DNA of 64,000 nucleotides from Aldehydirespirator sp965221605 (GCA_965221605.1 CBDCSK010000016.1:1-64000), one strand, 5' to 3'; positions 15,652-24,768 are shown, numbered from the stretch's first letter. Notes: a model not told the origin generated them from the sequence alone. Numbers and translations are program-made.

Positions 15652-18561
15652 TCAGCTGTCGCCGCTCCGCTCGGCCTCCAGGGCCAGGTCCTCAATGGGT
15701 GGGCACGAGCACATGATGTTGCGGTCGCCGTAGGCCCCGTCGATGCGACCCACCGGGGACCAGTACTTGTTGGCCCGCTCGTGCGCCTCCGGGTAGGCGG
15801 CCTCGGTGCGGGTGTAGGGGTGGGTCCACTCGTCGGCGGTCACGTCCTCGCAGGTGTGGGGGGCGTTGACCAGCGGGTTGTCGTCGGCGGGCCACTCGCC
15901 CCGGCCCACCTTCCGGGCCTCCTCGGCGATGGCCAGCATGGCGTCGCAGAACCGGTCCAGCTCCGCCTTGCCCTCCGACTCGGTGGGCTCGATCATCAGC
16001 GTCCCCGCCACCGGGAAGCTCATCGTGGGGGCGTGGAAGCCGTAGTCGATCAGCCGCTTGGCGATGTCGTCGACGCTGATCCCGCAGGTGTCCCGCAGCA
16101 CCCGGGTGTCGATGATGCACTCGTGGGCCACGAACCCCTCCGACCCGGTGTACAGGATGGGGTAGGCCTCGCTGAGCCGGGTGGCCACGTAGTTGGCGTT
16201 GAGGATGGCGACCTCGGTGGCCCGCTTCAGGCCCTCGGCGCCCATCATGTGGATGTACATCCACGGGATGGTCAGGATCCCGGCCGAGCCCCACGGCGCG
16301 GCTGCTACCGGGCCCGGGCCGGTCGGCGGTCCCGCCACCGGCGCGAGCGGGTGGTTGGGCATGAACGGGATCAGATGCTCGGCCACGCCGATGGGGCCCA
16401 CCCCGGGCCCGCCGCCGCCGTGGGGGATGCAGAAGGTCTTGTGCAGGTTGATGTGGCTGACATCGGCGCCGAACCTCCCCGGCCGGGCCAGCCCGACCAT
16501 GGCGTTGAGGTTGGCGCCGTCGAGGTAGACCTGCCCGCCGTGCTCGTGGACCACCTCGCAGATGTGGCGCACCGCGGTCTCGAACACGCCGTGGGTCGAC
16601 GGGTAGGTGATCATCAGGCAGGACAGGGTGTCGCCGTGGTCGACGGCCTTGCGCTTTAGGTCGTCGACGTCGACGTTGCCCATGTCGTCGCAGTCCACGA
16701 CCACCACCCGCATCCCGGCCATCACCGCGCTGGCGGCGTTGGTGCCGTGGGCCGATGACGGGATGAGGCACACGTCGCGGCCGGTGTCGCCCCGGCTGTG
16801 GTGGTAGGCCCGTATGGCCAGCAGGCCGGCCAGCTCCCCCTGGGCCCCGCTGTTGGGCTGCAGTGACACCGCCGCGAAGCCGGTGATCTCGGCCAGCCAG
16901 TGCTCCAGCTGGTCGATCAGGCGCTGGTAGCCGACGGTCTGGTCCAGGGGGGCGAAGGGATGCATGTTGGCCAGCTCGGGCCAGCTGACCGGCTCCATCT
17001 CGATGGCCGCGTTGAGCTTCATGGTGCACGAGCCCAGCGGGATCATCGACCGGTCCAGGGCGATGTCGCGGTTGACCAGGCGGCGCATGTAGCGCACCAG
17101 CTCGGTCTCGCTGCGGAAGGCCGAGAAGATCGGATGCGACAGCACCGGAGTGGTGCGCCGGTACTCGGGGGGTCGGGGGTCGTCGACGATGCGGTCGAGG
17201 ATCCGGAAGTCGGCCCGGTAGCCGAACGCCCTCCACACCGCCTCCAGGTCGGCCGCGGCGGTGGTCTCGTCGACGGTGGCCGCCACCGTGTCGGCATCGA
17301 CCCGGCGCAGGTTCACGCCCCCGGCCAGGGCCACCGCGATCACCTTGTCGGCACGCCCGGGCACCCGGATGCACACCGTGTCGAAGAACTGGTCGTGGAC
17401 GATCTCGATGCCGTTCTCCCGCAGCCCGCCGGCCAGGATGGCGGCCACCCGGTTGACCCTCAGCGCGATCTTGGACAGCCCCTCGGGACCGTGGTGGATG
17501 GCGTACATCGACGCCATCACAGCCAGCAGCACCTGCGACGTGCAGATGTTGGACGTGGCCTTCTCGCGGCGGATGTGCTGCTCGCGTGTCTGGAGGGCCA
17601 GCCTCAGCGCCTGGCGCCCGGCCGAGTCCCGCGACACCCCCACCAGCCGTCCCGGCAGGGCCCGCTGGTAGGCCTCGCGCACCGCGATGTAGGCGGCGTG
17701 GGGGCCACCGAAGCTCATCGGGACACCGAAGCGCTGCGTGGAGCCCAGCACCACGTCGGCGCCCACCTCTCCGGGCGGTGTGAGCACGCAGAGCGCCAGC
17801 GGATCGGCGGCGACCGCGACCAGGGTGTCGGAGCCGTGGGCCCGCTCGATGATCGACCGCAGGTCGGGGATGGCCCCGGTGGTCCCCGGATACTGCACGA
17901 GCAGCCCGTACACGCCGTCCAGGTCGACGGTGGCCGGGTCGCAGACGACGACCTCCAGCCCGATCGGCTCGGCCCGGGCCTGCACCACCGCGATGGTCTG
18001 GGGGTGGCACGCCTCGTCCACCGCGAACCGGTCCCCGGCCCGCCCCCGGCCGACCCGGTGGAGCAGGGTCATGGCCTCGGCCGCGGCGGTGGCCTCGTCC
18101 AGCAGCGACGCGTTGGCGAGGTCCATGGTCGTCAGCTCGCAGACCATGGTCTGGAAGTTGAGCAGGGCCTCCAGGCGGCCCTGGGAGATCTCCGGCTGGT
18201 ACGGGGTGTAGGCCGTGTACCAGCCCGGATTCTCGAACACGTTGCGGCGGATCACGGCCGGGGTGATGGTCTGGTGGTAGCCCATGCCGATCATCGACAC
18301 CGCGAGGCGGTTGGAGCGGGCCATCTCCCGGAGCTCGTCGTAGTCGGTCTGGCGGGGCCCGAGCGTGGGCAGCTCCATCGGCTCGCGCTGGCGGACGTCG
18401 TGGGGGACGGTGCGGTCGATCAACTCGTCGAGGTCGGCCACCCCCACCACCGCGAGCATCTCGGATACGTCTTCGGGGGTCGGACCGATGTGTCGGCTGT
18501 GGAAGGCTCGGCGGTCGCGGAGATCGTCGAACCTGAGCCTGGACCGTGTGGTGTCTGTCAT
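15652..18561 (-). CDS. gcvP: glycine dehydrogenase (decarboxylating), P protein
   Basis: The 969-residue single-chain P protein decarboxylates glycine with PLP and loads the aminomethyl group on GcvH. The pseudo-subunit N-half opens with FHSRHIGPTPEDVSEML and contains GMGYHQTITPAVIRRNVFENPGWYTAYTPYQPEISQGRLEALLNFQ. The C-half carries the PLP lysine, Lys708, in NLHKTFCIPHGGGGPG. Length and both halves are normal. The start is ATG at 18561, with a TAGATT box 9 nt upstream. It is transcribed opposite to gcvH and gcvT, so the system is split over at least two transcripts. Confidence 0.97.
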   Translation of the reverse strand: MTDTTRSRLRFDDLRDRRAFHSRHIGPTPEDVSEMLAVVGVADLDELIDRTVPHDVRQREPMELPTLGPRQTDYDELREMARSNRLAVSMIGMGYHQTITPAVIRRNVFENPGWYTAYTPYQPEISQGRLEALLNFQTMVCELTTMDLANASLLDEATAAAEAMTLLHRVGRGRAGDRFAVDEACHPQTIAVVQARAEPIGLEVVVCDPATVDLDGVYGLLVQYPGTTGAIPDLRSIIERAHGSDTLVAVAADPLALCVLTPPGEVGADVVLGSTQRFGVPMSFGGPHAAYIAVREAYQRALPGRLVGVSRDSAGRQALRLALQTREQHIRREKATSNICTSQVLLAVMASMYAIHHGPEGLSKIALRVNRVAAILAGGLRENGIEIVHDQFFDTVCIRVPGRADKVIAVALAGGVNLRRVDADTVAATVDETTAAADLEAVWRAFGYRADFRILDRIVDDPRPPEYRRTTPVLSHPIFSAFRSETELVRYMRRLVNRDIALDRSMIPLGSCTMKLNAAIEMEPVSWPELANMHPFAPLDQTVGYQRLIDQLEHWLAEITGFAAVSLQPNSGAQGELAGLLAIRAYHHSRGDTGRDVCLIPSSAHGTNAASAVMAGMRVVVVDCDDMGNVDVDDLKRKAVDHGDTLSCLMITYPSTHGVFETAVRHICEVVHEHGGQVYLDGANLNAMVGLARPGRFGADVSHINLHKTFCIPHGGGGPGVGPIGVAEHLIPFMPNHPLAPVAGPPTGPGPVAAAPWGSAGILTIPWMYIHMMGAEGLKRATEVAILNANYVATRLSEAYPILYTGSEGFVAHECIIDTRVLRDTCGISVDDIAKRLIDYGFHAPTMSFPVAGTLMIEPTESEGKAELDRFCDAMLAIAEEARKVGRGEWPADDNPLVNAPHTCEDVTADEWTHPYTRTEAAYPEAHERANKYWSPVGRIDGAYGDRNIMCSCPPIEDLALEAERSGDS

Positions 18562-18570
18562 CGTTGCGCG

Positions 18571-18576
18571 AATCTA
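18571..18576 (-). promoter_or_regulatory. -10-like box TAGATT of gcvP
   Basis: On the minus strand TAGATT ends 9 nt before the gcvP ATG. No Shine-Dalgarno is seen, which fits a leaderless or very short-leader transcript. Confidence 0.4.
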
Positions 18577-18610
18577 CCCGGACGGGTCGGCCGGCCCTAT
18601 CCCGGAGACA

Positions 18611-18711
18611 CGGTGAAGGGCTAGCGGAACAGATCTCCGTGGACTACACCGGCATGCCGGGCCGCGACGACCTGCGGGAGGCGCGGTGAAGGGCTAGGGG
18701 AACAGATCTCC
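18611..18711. repeat. 28-bp direct repeat at the 3' end of the AttH/CrtC-like gene
   Basis: CGGTGAAGGGCTAG(C/G)GGAACAGATCTCC occurs at 18611-18638 and 18684-18711 with one mismatch. The second copy includes the last codons and stop of the leftward gene; the first encodes the same tail (GDLF + R, stop), so it is a relic of a duplicated 3' end. Confidence 0.85.
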
Positions 18712-19836
18712 CCGGTCGGTCAGGCCGAGCTTGGGGAAGGGGCCGAAGAAGCCGTGCTCGTAGAGGCCGTAGCCCTCCTGGGGGCCGCGGTCCGGGTCGT
18801 CGTAGGTGAACCGGGCCACCGAGTCGACCACCCCGTACTGTCCCAGGCCCCGGATCTCGCTCACCTGGTACGACCGGGCCTGCTGCACCAGCTCCTCACC
18901 CTGCCACATGCCGTGGCGCCAGTCGGGCTCGACGCCGTAGCCCGCGCCGATGGAGAGGAAGTTGGTGCACAGCGGCTCCACGTCGACGGTGATCGGCCCG
19001 CCGGGCGCGTCACCGAACGCGATGTGGGACCCGGACAGCAGGCGGGTCCCGCTGATGGTGTCGTGGGTCCACTCGGGGCGTCCGAGGAAGTCGTGCGGCC
19101 GGTCGGGATCGGTCCACACCCGCATGCCGGTCTGCATGGTCCGGTTGCCGTCGGGCTCCTCGTGGCACAGGTAGATGACCCAGTGGTCGCCGTAGTCGGC
19201 GGGCATGTAGTTCCACATGCCCGGAAGCGCCGAGATGGTCTGGCGGATGCCGTCGGGCTGCTTCTCGCCCACGGGACGCACCCCCCAGGACCGGTCGCGG
19301 GCCCCTCCGCAGACGTCGGGGGTTACCGCGATGTCGGTGCCGTCCACGGTGAGGGTGCCCTCCCAGCGGCCGAGCTGGGCGAACCGCTGCGTGTTGAACA
19401 TGACCGTGCCCCGGGCCCGCAGGTACTGGCGGGGCTCCTCGAAGGGGTCTATGGGCGCGGTCCAGGTGATGTCCATGGCCAGCCTCGAGTCGGCGGGCCG
19501 TCCCGGCTCCACGATGACCCGCAGCCTGCGCAGCGGCTCGATCACCTCTATGCGGATCGGCCCCACCGAGATGTCGGACCGGTCGGTGAGGGGCTTGCTG
19601 GCCCGGACCACGAGGTGGTCGTCGCCGCGGGTCACCGCCAGGTAGGCGTCGGCGGTGCCCAGGTTGGGGTACTGGCCCAGCCCGAAGATGGCGAAGTAGT
19701 CGCCGCTGGAGGGATGCAGGTTGAAGTAGTAGCGGTCGTAGAAGTTGCGATCCGAGGTGGCCGGATGGCGCACGTACTCGGAGGTCTGGTGGACGGGGAA
19801 GTCGTCCCAGGCCGAGATGGATCGATACGAGTTCAT
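18694..19836 (-). CDS. AttH/CrtC-like beta-barrel protein, function unknown
   Basis: The 380-residue protein is rich in beta strands and Trp/Tyr, with no signal peptide. Segments such as DRYYFNLHPSSGDYFAIFGLGQYPN, RFAQLGRWEGTLTVDG, RDRSWGVRPVG and MWNYMPADYGDHWVIYLCHEE resemble the lipocalin-like hydroxyneurosporene synthase / AttH proteins, often found near lipid or steroid genes in actinobacteria. No enzymatic role can be assigned. ATG at 19836 fits because TAGCGT lies 8 nt upstream; the frame runs on to 19965 through a repeated segment. Short direct duplications mark both ends of the gene. Confidence 0.65.
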   Translation of the reverse strand: MNSYRSISAWDDFPVHQTSEYVRHPATSDRNFYDRYYFNLHPSSGDYFAIFGLGQYPNLGTADAYLAVTRGDDHLVVRASKPLTDRSDISVGPIRIEVIEPLRRLRVIVEPGRPADSRLAMDITWTAPIDPFEEPRQYLRARGTVMFNTQRFAQLGRWEGTLTVDGTDIAVTPDVCGGARDRSWGVRPVGEKQPDGIRQTISALPGMWNYMPADYGDHWVIYLCHEEPDGNRTMQTGMRVWTDPDRPHDFLGRPEWTHDTISGTRLLSGSHIAFGDAPGGPITVDVEPLCTNFLSIGAGYGVEPDWRHGMWQGEELVQQARSYQVSEIRGLGQYGVVDSVARFTYDDPDRGPQEGYGLYEHGFFGPFPKLGLTDRGDLFP

Positions 19837-19852
19837 GGCCGAGGACGCTAGC

Positions 19853-19968
19853 GGCGTCCCGGACGTCTGGCGGGCCACGCCGTCGCATCCGGCAGGCCGC
19901 CGAGATGATGGCGGCGCCGATCTGGATCGGGCGTCCCGGACGTCTGGCGGGCCACGCCGTTGCATCCG
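19853..19968. repeat. 39-bp direct repeat at the 5' side of the AttH/CrtC-like gene
   Basis: The segment starting GGCGTCCCGGACGTCTGG is present at 19853-19891 and 19930-19968 with one mismatch, 77 nt apart. It fills most of the 171-nt gap between the divergent AttH/CrtC-like gene and the DUF35 gene. Confidence 0.85.
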
Positions 19969-19993
19969 TTCCGGGTTGAACGGCCTCTGTCGC

Positions 19994-19999
19994 TAGCCT
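19994..19999 (+). promoter_or_regulatory. -10-like box TAGCCT of the DUF35-thiolase pair
   Basis: TAGCCT ends 8 nt before the ATG at 20008, with no Shine-Dalgarno between. Confidence 0.4.
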
Positions 20000-20007
20000 T
20001 GCGCGCC

Positions 20008-20454
20008 ATGGAGCGAGCGCAGGTGCCCGCGGTGGAGGGGCTGTTCACGCTCGACGACGAGCCCCGGTTGATCGGCGGCCGGGTACCGGGGACCGAGTCG
20101 TACTTCTTCCCCAAGCACCTCGGCGGCGCCGACCCCGGCGTCGGCCCGGTCGAGCTCGAGGAGGTGCTGCTCAGCCGGCGGGGACGGGTGTGGTCCTACA
20201 CCACCAGCCACTACCCGCCTCCGCCGCCGTTCATGGTGACCTCTGAGCCGTACGAGCCGATCACCGTCGCGGCCGTGGAGCTGGAGGCCGAGAAGATGGT
20301 CGTGCTGGGGCAGTGCGTAGCCGGCGTCGGGCCCGACGACCTGGAGGTGGGCATGGAGATGGAACTCACTACCGACACCCTCTACAGCGACGATGACCGC
20401 GACTACCTGGTCTGGAAGTGGCGACCCGTGGCCGCCGCCGAACCGGGGGACTGA
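20008..20454 (+). CDS. DUF35 OB-fold protein without zinc-ribbon cysteines
   Basis: The 148-residue protein aligns with the DUF35 OB-fold proteins that partner thiolase-like enzymes (for example ChsH2 with Ltp2). LEEVLLSRRGRVWSYTTSHYPPPPPFM is the OB-domain start, and the region ending VVLGQCVAGVGPDDLEVGMEMELTTDTLY is the rest of the barrel. Family members usually have a four-Cys zinc ribbon before this; here the matching stretch (GGRVPGTESYFFPKHLGG) has no Cys. It lies 3 nt upstream of the thiolase gene, so the two very probably form one complex. Confidence 0.75.
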   Translation: MERAQVPAVEGLFTLDDEPRLIGGRVPGTESYFFPKHLGGADPGVGPVELEEVLLSRRGRVWSYTTSHYPPPPPFMVTSEPYEPITVAAVELEAEKMVVLGQCVAGVGPDDLEVGMEMELTTDTLYSDDDRDYLVWKWRPVAAAEPGD

Positions 20455-20457
20455 ACC

Positions 20458-21645
20458 ATGGACGAGATCGCCGTCCTCGGCGTGGGCATGCACCCGTGGG
20501 GCAAGTGGGGCCGCAACTTCACGGAGTACGGGGTGGCCGCGGCCCGCGAGGCCCTCGTCGACGCGGGCGTCGCCTACGCGGACGTGGGCTTCGTCTCCGG
20601 CGCGGTGACGGTGCGCTGCGGCTATCCGGGCTACGTGGCCGGCTCGACCTTCGCCCGGGCGCTCGGCTTCACCGGCGCCCAGCTGGCCAGCAGCTACTCG
20701 GCGTGCGCCTCGGGAGCCACTGCGCTGCAGGTGGCCCGGGGGCAGATCCTCTCGGGCGCCAGCGACGTGGCGCTGGTGGTGGGCGCCGACACCACCCCCA
20801 AGGGCTTCCTGGCCCCCAGCGCGGGGCACCGCCCCGACGACATCGATTGGCTGCGGTTCCATCTGGTGGGAGCCACCAACCCCGTCTACTTCGGCCTCCA
20901 TGCCCGCCGGCGGATGGACCTCTACGGGGCCACCACCGACGATTTCGCCCTGGTCAAGGTCAAGAACTCCCGTCACGGGGCCCACAACCCCAACGCCCGC
21001 TTCACCAAGGAGTACGGCCTCGACGACGTTCGCGACTCTCCGGTCGTGTCCGATCCGCTGCGCCTGCTCGACATCTGTGCCACCTCCGACGGGGGAGCGG
21101 CCCTGCTTGTGTCGTCGATGGAGTGGGCCCGTGACCACGGCCACGCCGACCCGGTGCGGGTGGCGGGGATCTCGACGGTGTCGCCCACGTACCCGGACCC
21201 GGTGATCGACCTGCCGTACCTGGCCGCCGACTCGCTGGCCGGCGAAGCCGCCGCGACCGTGGGGTTCAAGGAGTCGATCGGCGCCCGGGCCTACACCGAA
21301 GCCGGGCTGGGACCCGACGATGTCGATGTGGCCGAGGTCTACGACCTGTCCTCGGCCATGGAGCTAGACTGGTACGAGCAGCTCGGATTCTGCCCGGCCG
21401 GTGAGGCCGAGCGCCTCCTGAGGGAGGGCGACACCGCCATCGGCGGACGCCTGCCGGTCAACCCCAGCGGCGGCCTGGGCGCCTTCGGCGAGGCCGTCCC
21501 GGCCCAGGCCATAGCCCAGGTGTGCGAGCTGGTCTGGCAGCTCCGCGGCACCGCCGGCGCCCGGCAGGTGGACGGGGCCAGGGTCGGCATCACCGTCAAC
21601 CAGGGACTCTTCGGCCACGGCTCCGCGGTGATCGTCCGTCGCTGA
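20458..21645 (+). CDS. SCP-x/Ltp2-type thiolase-like protein
   Basis: The 395-residue thiolase-fold protein has the nucleophile region SSYSACASGATAL (Cys near residue 83), ICATSDGGAALLV, DDVDVAEVYDLSSAMELDWYEQLGFC, and the C-terminal VNPSGGLGAFGEAVPAQAIAQ loop where classical thiolases have GHPIGASG. This lipid-transfer-protein branch cleaves or condenses acyl-CoAs; with a DUF35 partner it can act as a retro-aldolase on sterol side chains. Coupling to the DUF35 gene is tight. The substrate is not identifiable. Confidence 0.82.
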   Translation: MDEIAVLGVGMHPWGKWGRNFTEYGVAAAREALVDAGVAYADVGFVSGAVTVRCGYPGYVAGSTFARALGFTGAQLASSYSACASGATALQVARGQILSGASDVALVVGADTTPKGFLAPSAGHRPDDIDWLRFHLVGATNPVYFGLHARRRMDLYGATTDDFALVKVKNSRHGAHNPNARFTKEYGLDDVRDSPVVSDPLRLLDICATSDGGAALLVSSMEWARDHGHADPVRVAGISTVSPTYPDPVIDLPYLAADSLAGEAAATVGFKESIGARAYTEAGLGPDDVDVAEVYDLSSAMELDWYEQLGFCPAGEAERLLREGDTAIGGRLPVNPSGGLGAFGEAVPAQAIAQVCELVWQLRGTAGARQVDGARVGITVNQGLFGHGSAVIVRR

Positions 21646-21779
21646 CGCCCATCGGGCCGCGACCTCCTCCACGGGGTTCTTCCGGGAAGCATCCCCAATA
21701 TGCCCGATGGCCTCACCTAGAGTCGCGGGCCGCAACCGGTGCGGCGATAGGCGCCGTCATCGCAAAGGAGCAACAAAAA

Positions 21780-22055
21780 ATGAACAAGCGTGATGTTGTT
21801 GGTGCTGTGGCTGTCAGAGCCGGCGTGTCCCAAGCCGATGCCGCGAAGTGCATCGACGCGCTCCTCGAGCTCGCCTGTGACGAGGTCGCCAAAGGGGGCG
21901 AGGTCAACCTGACCGGGTACCTCAAGATCTCGACGGTGCAGCGGGCCGCCCGGATGGGACGGAACCCCCAGACGGGCGAGTCGGTGTCCGTTCCGGCGTC
22001 CACCGGGGTGAAGATCCAACCGGGCGCCAGGCTCAAGTCCGCGGCCAGGGGCTGA
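21780..22055 (+). CDS. HU-family DNA-binding protein
   Basis: The 91-residue nucleoid protein has the HU/IHF fold: MNKRDVVGAVAVRAGVSQADAAKCIDALLELACDEVAKGGEVNLTGYLKISTVQRAARMGRNPQTGE, where RNPQTGE is the DNA-binding arm. It lacks the long Lys/Ala-rich tail of mycobacterial HupB. ATG at 21780 is fixed by AAAGGAG at 21764-21770. A TAGAGT box at 21718-21723 may be its -10. Confidence 0.93.
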   Translation: MNKRDVVGAVAVRAGVSQADAAKCIDALLELACDEVAKGGEVNLTGYLKISTVQRAARMGRNPQTGESVSVPASTGVKIQPGARLKSAARG

Positions 22056-22077
22056 GCCCCGCCCGACCGGGCCGACG

Positions 22078-22503
22078 ATGGGCCTGCCCCGTCCCGAGGA
22101 GGTCATCGCTCACCGCGAGCCGTTCCTGTTCGTGGACGAGGTAACCGAACTGGTTCCCGGAGAACGGGCCCGTGGCCGCTGGCATCTGCACGGCGACGAG
22201 CCCTTCTTCGAGGGCCACTTCCCGGGGGTGCCCACCGTACCCGGGGTGCTCATGTGCGAAGCCATCGCCCAGCTCGGCGCGGTGGCGCTGCTCGCCGATG
22301 AGCGCTATGCCGGGCGGCTGCCGCTGTTCGGAGGGATGGACCGGGCCCGCTTCCGGCGCCAGGTCGTCCCCGGTGACACGCTCGAACTAGAGGCGGAGAT
22401 GACCCGTCTCTCGAGCCGGGCCGGCCGGGGCTCGGGACGGGCGCTGCTCGGCGGGAAGGTCGCCGCCGAGTGTGACCTGATGTTCGTGATCGCCGACGCC
22501 TGA
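22078..22503 (+). CDS. FabZ-like 3-hydroxyacyl-ACP dehydratase
   Basis: The 141-residue hot-dog-fold protein has the catalytic His in FFEGHFPGVPTVPGVLMCEAIAQ, with Glu following in the helix, plus REPFLFVDEV near the start. The FabZ reaction removes water from 3-hydroxyacyl-ACP. It converges on fabF and lies beside the fatty-acid operon, which has no other dehydratase in this window, so it may complete the cycle; that is inference. It follows HU by 22 nt. Confidence 0.82.
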   Translation: MGLPRPEEVIAHREPFLFVDEVTELVPGERARGRWHLHGDEPFFEGHFPGVPTVPGVLMCEAIAQLGAVALLADERYAGRLPLFGGMDRARFRRQVVPGDTLELEAEMTRLSSRAGRGSGRALLGGKVAAECDLMFVIADA

Positions 22504-22517
22504 CCGGCGCCTCCCCG

Positions 22518-23705
22518 CTAGGGGGCCGGGGCCATCACCAGCGTGCCGTTGTGGCCGCCGAAGCCGAAGGAGTTGGAGATCGACACACCCGGCTCCCACG
22601 CCGCGGGCTCGCCTGTGACCACACTGATCGGCGGCAGCTCCGGGTCCAGAACGGTGAGTCCGGCGGTGGGCGGCACCAGCCGCTTCTGCATGGACAGCAC
22701 CACCGCGACCGCCTCCATGGCGCCGGCGGCTCCCAGGCCGTGGCCGGTAACGCCCTTCGTCGACGTGACCAGCGGTCCCGGCGAGGTACCGAAGACCTTG
22801 GACAGAGCCTCGGCCTCGGCCGCGTCGTTGAGGTCGGTGGATGTGCCGTGCGCGTTCACGTGGACCACGTCGGCGGGACCCACGCCAGCGTCATCGAGCG
22901 CGAGCTGCATGCAGTGGACCGCGCCGCTGCCGCCCGGTGATGGAGCGGTGATGTGATGCGCGTCGGCGGTGGAAGCCGATCCAAGCACCTCGGCCAGTAT
23001 CTCCGCGCCTCGTGAGAGGGCAGCATCCCAGTCCTCGAGGACCAGCACTGCGGCGCCCTCGGACATGACGAAGCCGTCGCGCTGGATGTCGAAGGGGCGG
23101 CTGATGCCGCTGGACGACAACGCGGTCATGTTGGTGAAGCCGGCCACCGCCGTCGGGGTGAAGGGCGCCTCGGTGCCTCCGGCGAGCACGGCGTCGCAAC
23201 GGTCGTCCGCGATGAGCCGGGCCGCGTTGCTCACCGCGTGGGTTCCGGCCGCGCATGCGGTGACCACGTTCTCGGAGGGACCCATCCAGCCGTAGCGCAT
23301 CGAGAGGGTCGCTCCGCCCGCGTTGGCCATCATCATCGGCACCAGGAACGGCGAGACTCGGCGGGGCCCCTTCTCGTTGAAGACGCCGATCTGCACCTCC
23401 AGCGTGGTGATGCCGCCCACGCCCGTGCCGATCATGGCTCCGCACCGGGTCGGATTGGCGTCGATCTCGCCGGCCTGGGCCATGGCTTGATCGGCCGCCG
23501 CCACCAGGAACTGCGTGTAGGGATCGGCCCGGCGGGCCTCCTTCGGACTCTCGAAGTGAGCGTTCGGGTCGAAGCCGGCGACCCGACGCTCGCCAACGGG
23601 AGCAGGGCTGCACAGGCCCTCGAAGTAGGCCTCCGTGCCTATGCCGGCCGCCGATACAACGCCCAGGCCGGTTACGGCGACCCGCCTGCGCTCGGGTCTG
23701 CTCAT
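22518..23705 (-). CDS. fabF: beta-ketoacyl-ACP synthase II
   Basis: The 395-residue condensing enzyme elongates acyl-ACP with malonyl-ACP. The Cys-His-His triad is visible: VVTACAAGTHA (Cys151), VNAHGTSTDLND and TKGVTGHGLGAAGAMEA, ending with NSFGFGGHNGTLV. It is the last gene of the leftward fab operon; its ATG overlaps the acpP stop, so the two are translationally coupled. Confidence 0.95.
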   Translation of the reverse strand: MSRPERRRVAVTGLGVVSAAGIGTEAYFEGLCSPAPVGERRVAGFDPNAHFESPKEARRADPYTQFLVAAADQAMAQAGEIDANPTRCGAMIGTGVGGITTLEVQIGVFNEKGPRRVSPFLVPMMMANAGGATLSMRYGWMGPSENVVTACAAGTHAVSNAARLIADDRCDAVLAGGTEAPFTPTAVAGFTNMTALSSSGISRPFDIQRDGFVMSEGAAVLVLEDWDAALSRGAEILAEVLGSASTADAHHITAPSPGGSGAVHCMQLALDDAGVGPADVVHVNAHGTSTDLNDAAEAEALSKVFGTSPGPLVTSTKGVTGHGLGAAGAMEAVAVVLSMQKRLVPPTAGLTVLDPELPPISVVTGEPAAWEPGVSISNSFGFGGHNGTLVMAPAP

Positions 23706-23938
23706 CAGAGCTTCGACGTGATCAGCTCGAAGGCCTCCGCGACGGTGCTCACGCCCTCGAGCTCTTCCTCGTCGACGTTCACGTCGAACTCTTCCTCAAG
23801 GGCCATTACCAACTCGACGATGTCGAGGCTGTCAGCGTCGAGATCGTCTGCGAAGTCTGCCTCGGGCACCACGTCGGCTTCGTCCACCGACAGCACCTCC
23901 ACGGTGCACTGCTTGAAGCGCTCGAAGTTCTCATCCAC
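23705..23938 (-). CDS. acpP: acyl carrier protein
   Basis: The 77-residue acidic four-helix carrier has Ser37 in DLDADSLDIVELVMALEEEF as the phosphopantetheine site. The GTG start at 23938 is fixed by GGAAGGA about 10 nt upstream and gives the normal ACP length. It sits between fabG and fabF. Confidence 0.95.
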   Translation of the reverse strand: MDENFERFKQCTVEVLSVDEADVVPEADFADDLDADSLDIVELVMALEEEFDVNVDEEELEGVSTVAEAFELITSKL

Positions 23939-24009
23939 AGCTCTGTCCTTCCATTCCTGGCTTGCGGTCGGGTCCTGGTCGGGCCGGTGTCGCTGCCGCG
24001 GGCGGAGCC

Positions 24010-24756
24010 TCAGCCCATCGAGAGGCCGCCGTCCACGGCAAGAACGATACCCGTGAGGTAGCTCGCGTCCTCCGAGACCAGGAACTCGACGGCCGCGGCC
24101 AGCTCGTCGGGGTCTCCTACCCGTCCGAGCGGCACCCGCTCCACGATGGCGCCGAGCTGGTTCTCGTCGAGCGCGGCCAGCATGTCGGTGCTGAAGGCGC
24201 CCGGGGCGATCACGTTGACGGTCACGTTGCGGGAGGCGAACTCCTTGGCCAGCGACCGGGCCATCCCGATAAGCCCCGCCTTGGAGGCCGCGTAGTTGGC
24301 CTGGCCGGCCTGGCCGGCGAGGCCCGACACCGACGAGATGAAGACGATCCGGCCCCAGCGGGCCCGCACCATGGCCCGGACAGCCTGCTTGGCCACCCGG
24401 AAGGCGCCGGTGAGGTTGGCGTCGATCACCGCGCCGAAGTCCTCCTCCGACATGCGCAGCACCAGCTTGTCCCGGGTGATGCCGGCGTTGCACACCACGA
24501 CCTCGGGCGCGGCGAGCCGCTCGGTCACCTCCGCCAGGGCGGTTCCTACCGCCTCGGGATCGGTCACGTCACACCGGACGCAGGTCAGGTTGTAGGCGTC
24601 GGCCTCCGGCGGCGGATCGCTGCGGTAGGTGACCGCCACCCGGTACCCGGCCCGGCTCAGCCGGCGGGCGGTGGCCAGTCCGATGCCCCGGTTGCCGCCG
24701 GTGACCAGAGCCACCCGCGCGGCAGGTCCGTCGTCCGAGTCCTCTCCGCCGCTCAC
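24010..24756 (-). CDS. fabG: 3-oxoacyl-ACP reductase
   Basis: The 248-residue NADPH-dependent SDR has VALVTGGNRGIGLATA, NAGITRDKLVLRMSEEDF, the Ser of ISSVSG and the YAASKAG catalytic Tyr/Lys. ITRDKLVLRM is the FabG-specific region, so it reduces 3-oxoacyl-ACP in fatty acid synthesis. The start is GTG at 24756, 12 nt after fabH. Confidence 0.93.
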   Translation of the reverse strand: MSGGEDSDDGPAARVALVTGGNRGIGLATARRLSRAGYRVAVTYRSDPPPEADAYNLTCVRCDVTDPEAVGTALAEVTERLAAPEVVVCNAGITRDKLVLRMSEEDFGAVIDANLTGAFRVAKQAVRAMVRARWGRIVFISSVSGLAGQAGQANYAASKAGLIGMARSLAKEFASRNVTVNVIAPGAFSTDMLAALDENQLGAIVERVPLGRVGDPDELAAAVEFLVSEDASYLTGIVLAVDGGLSMG

Positions 24757-24768
24757 GGGGTCGGCCTC

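Noticed and set aside
16900..18624. A 574-codon open frame antisense to gcvP
   Set aside because: Compositional shadow of gcvP with no domain or start signal.
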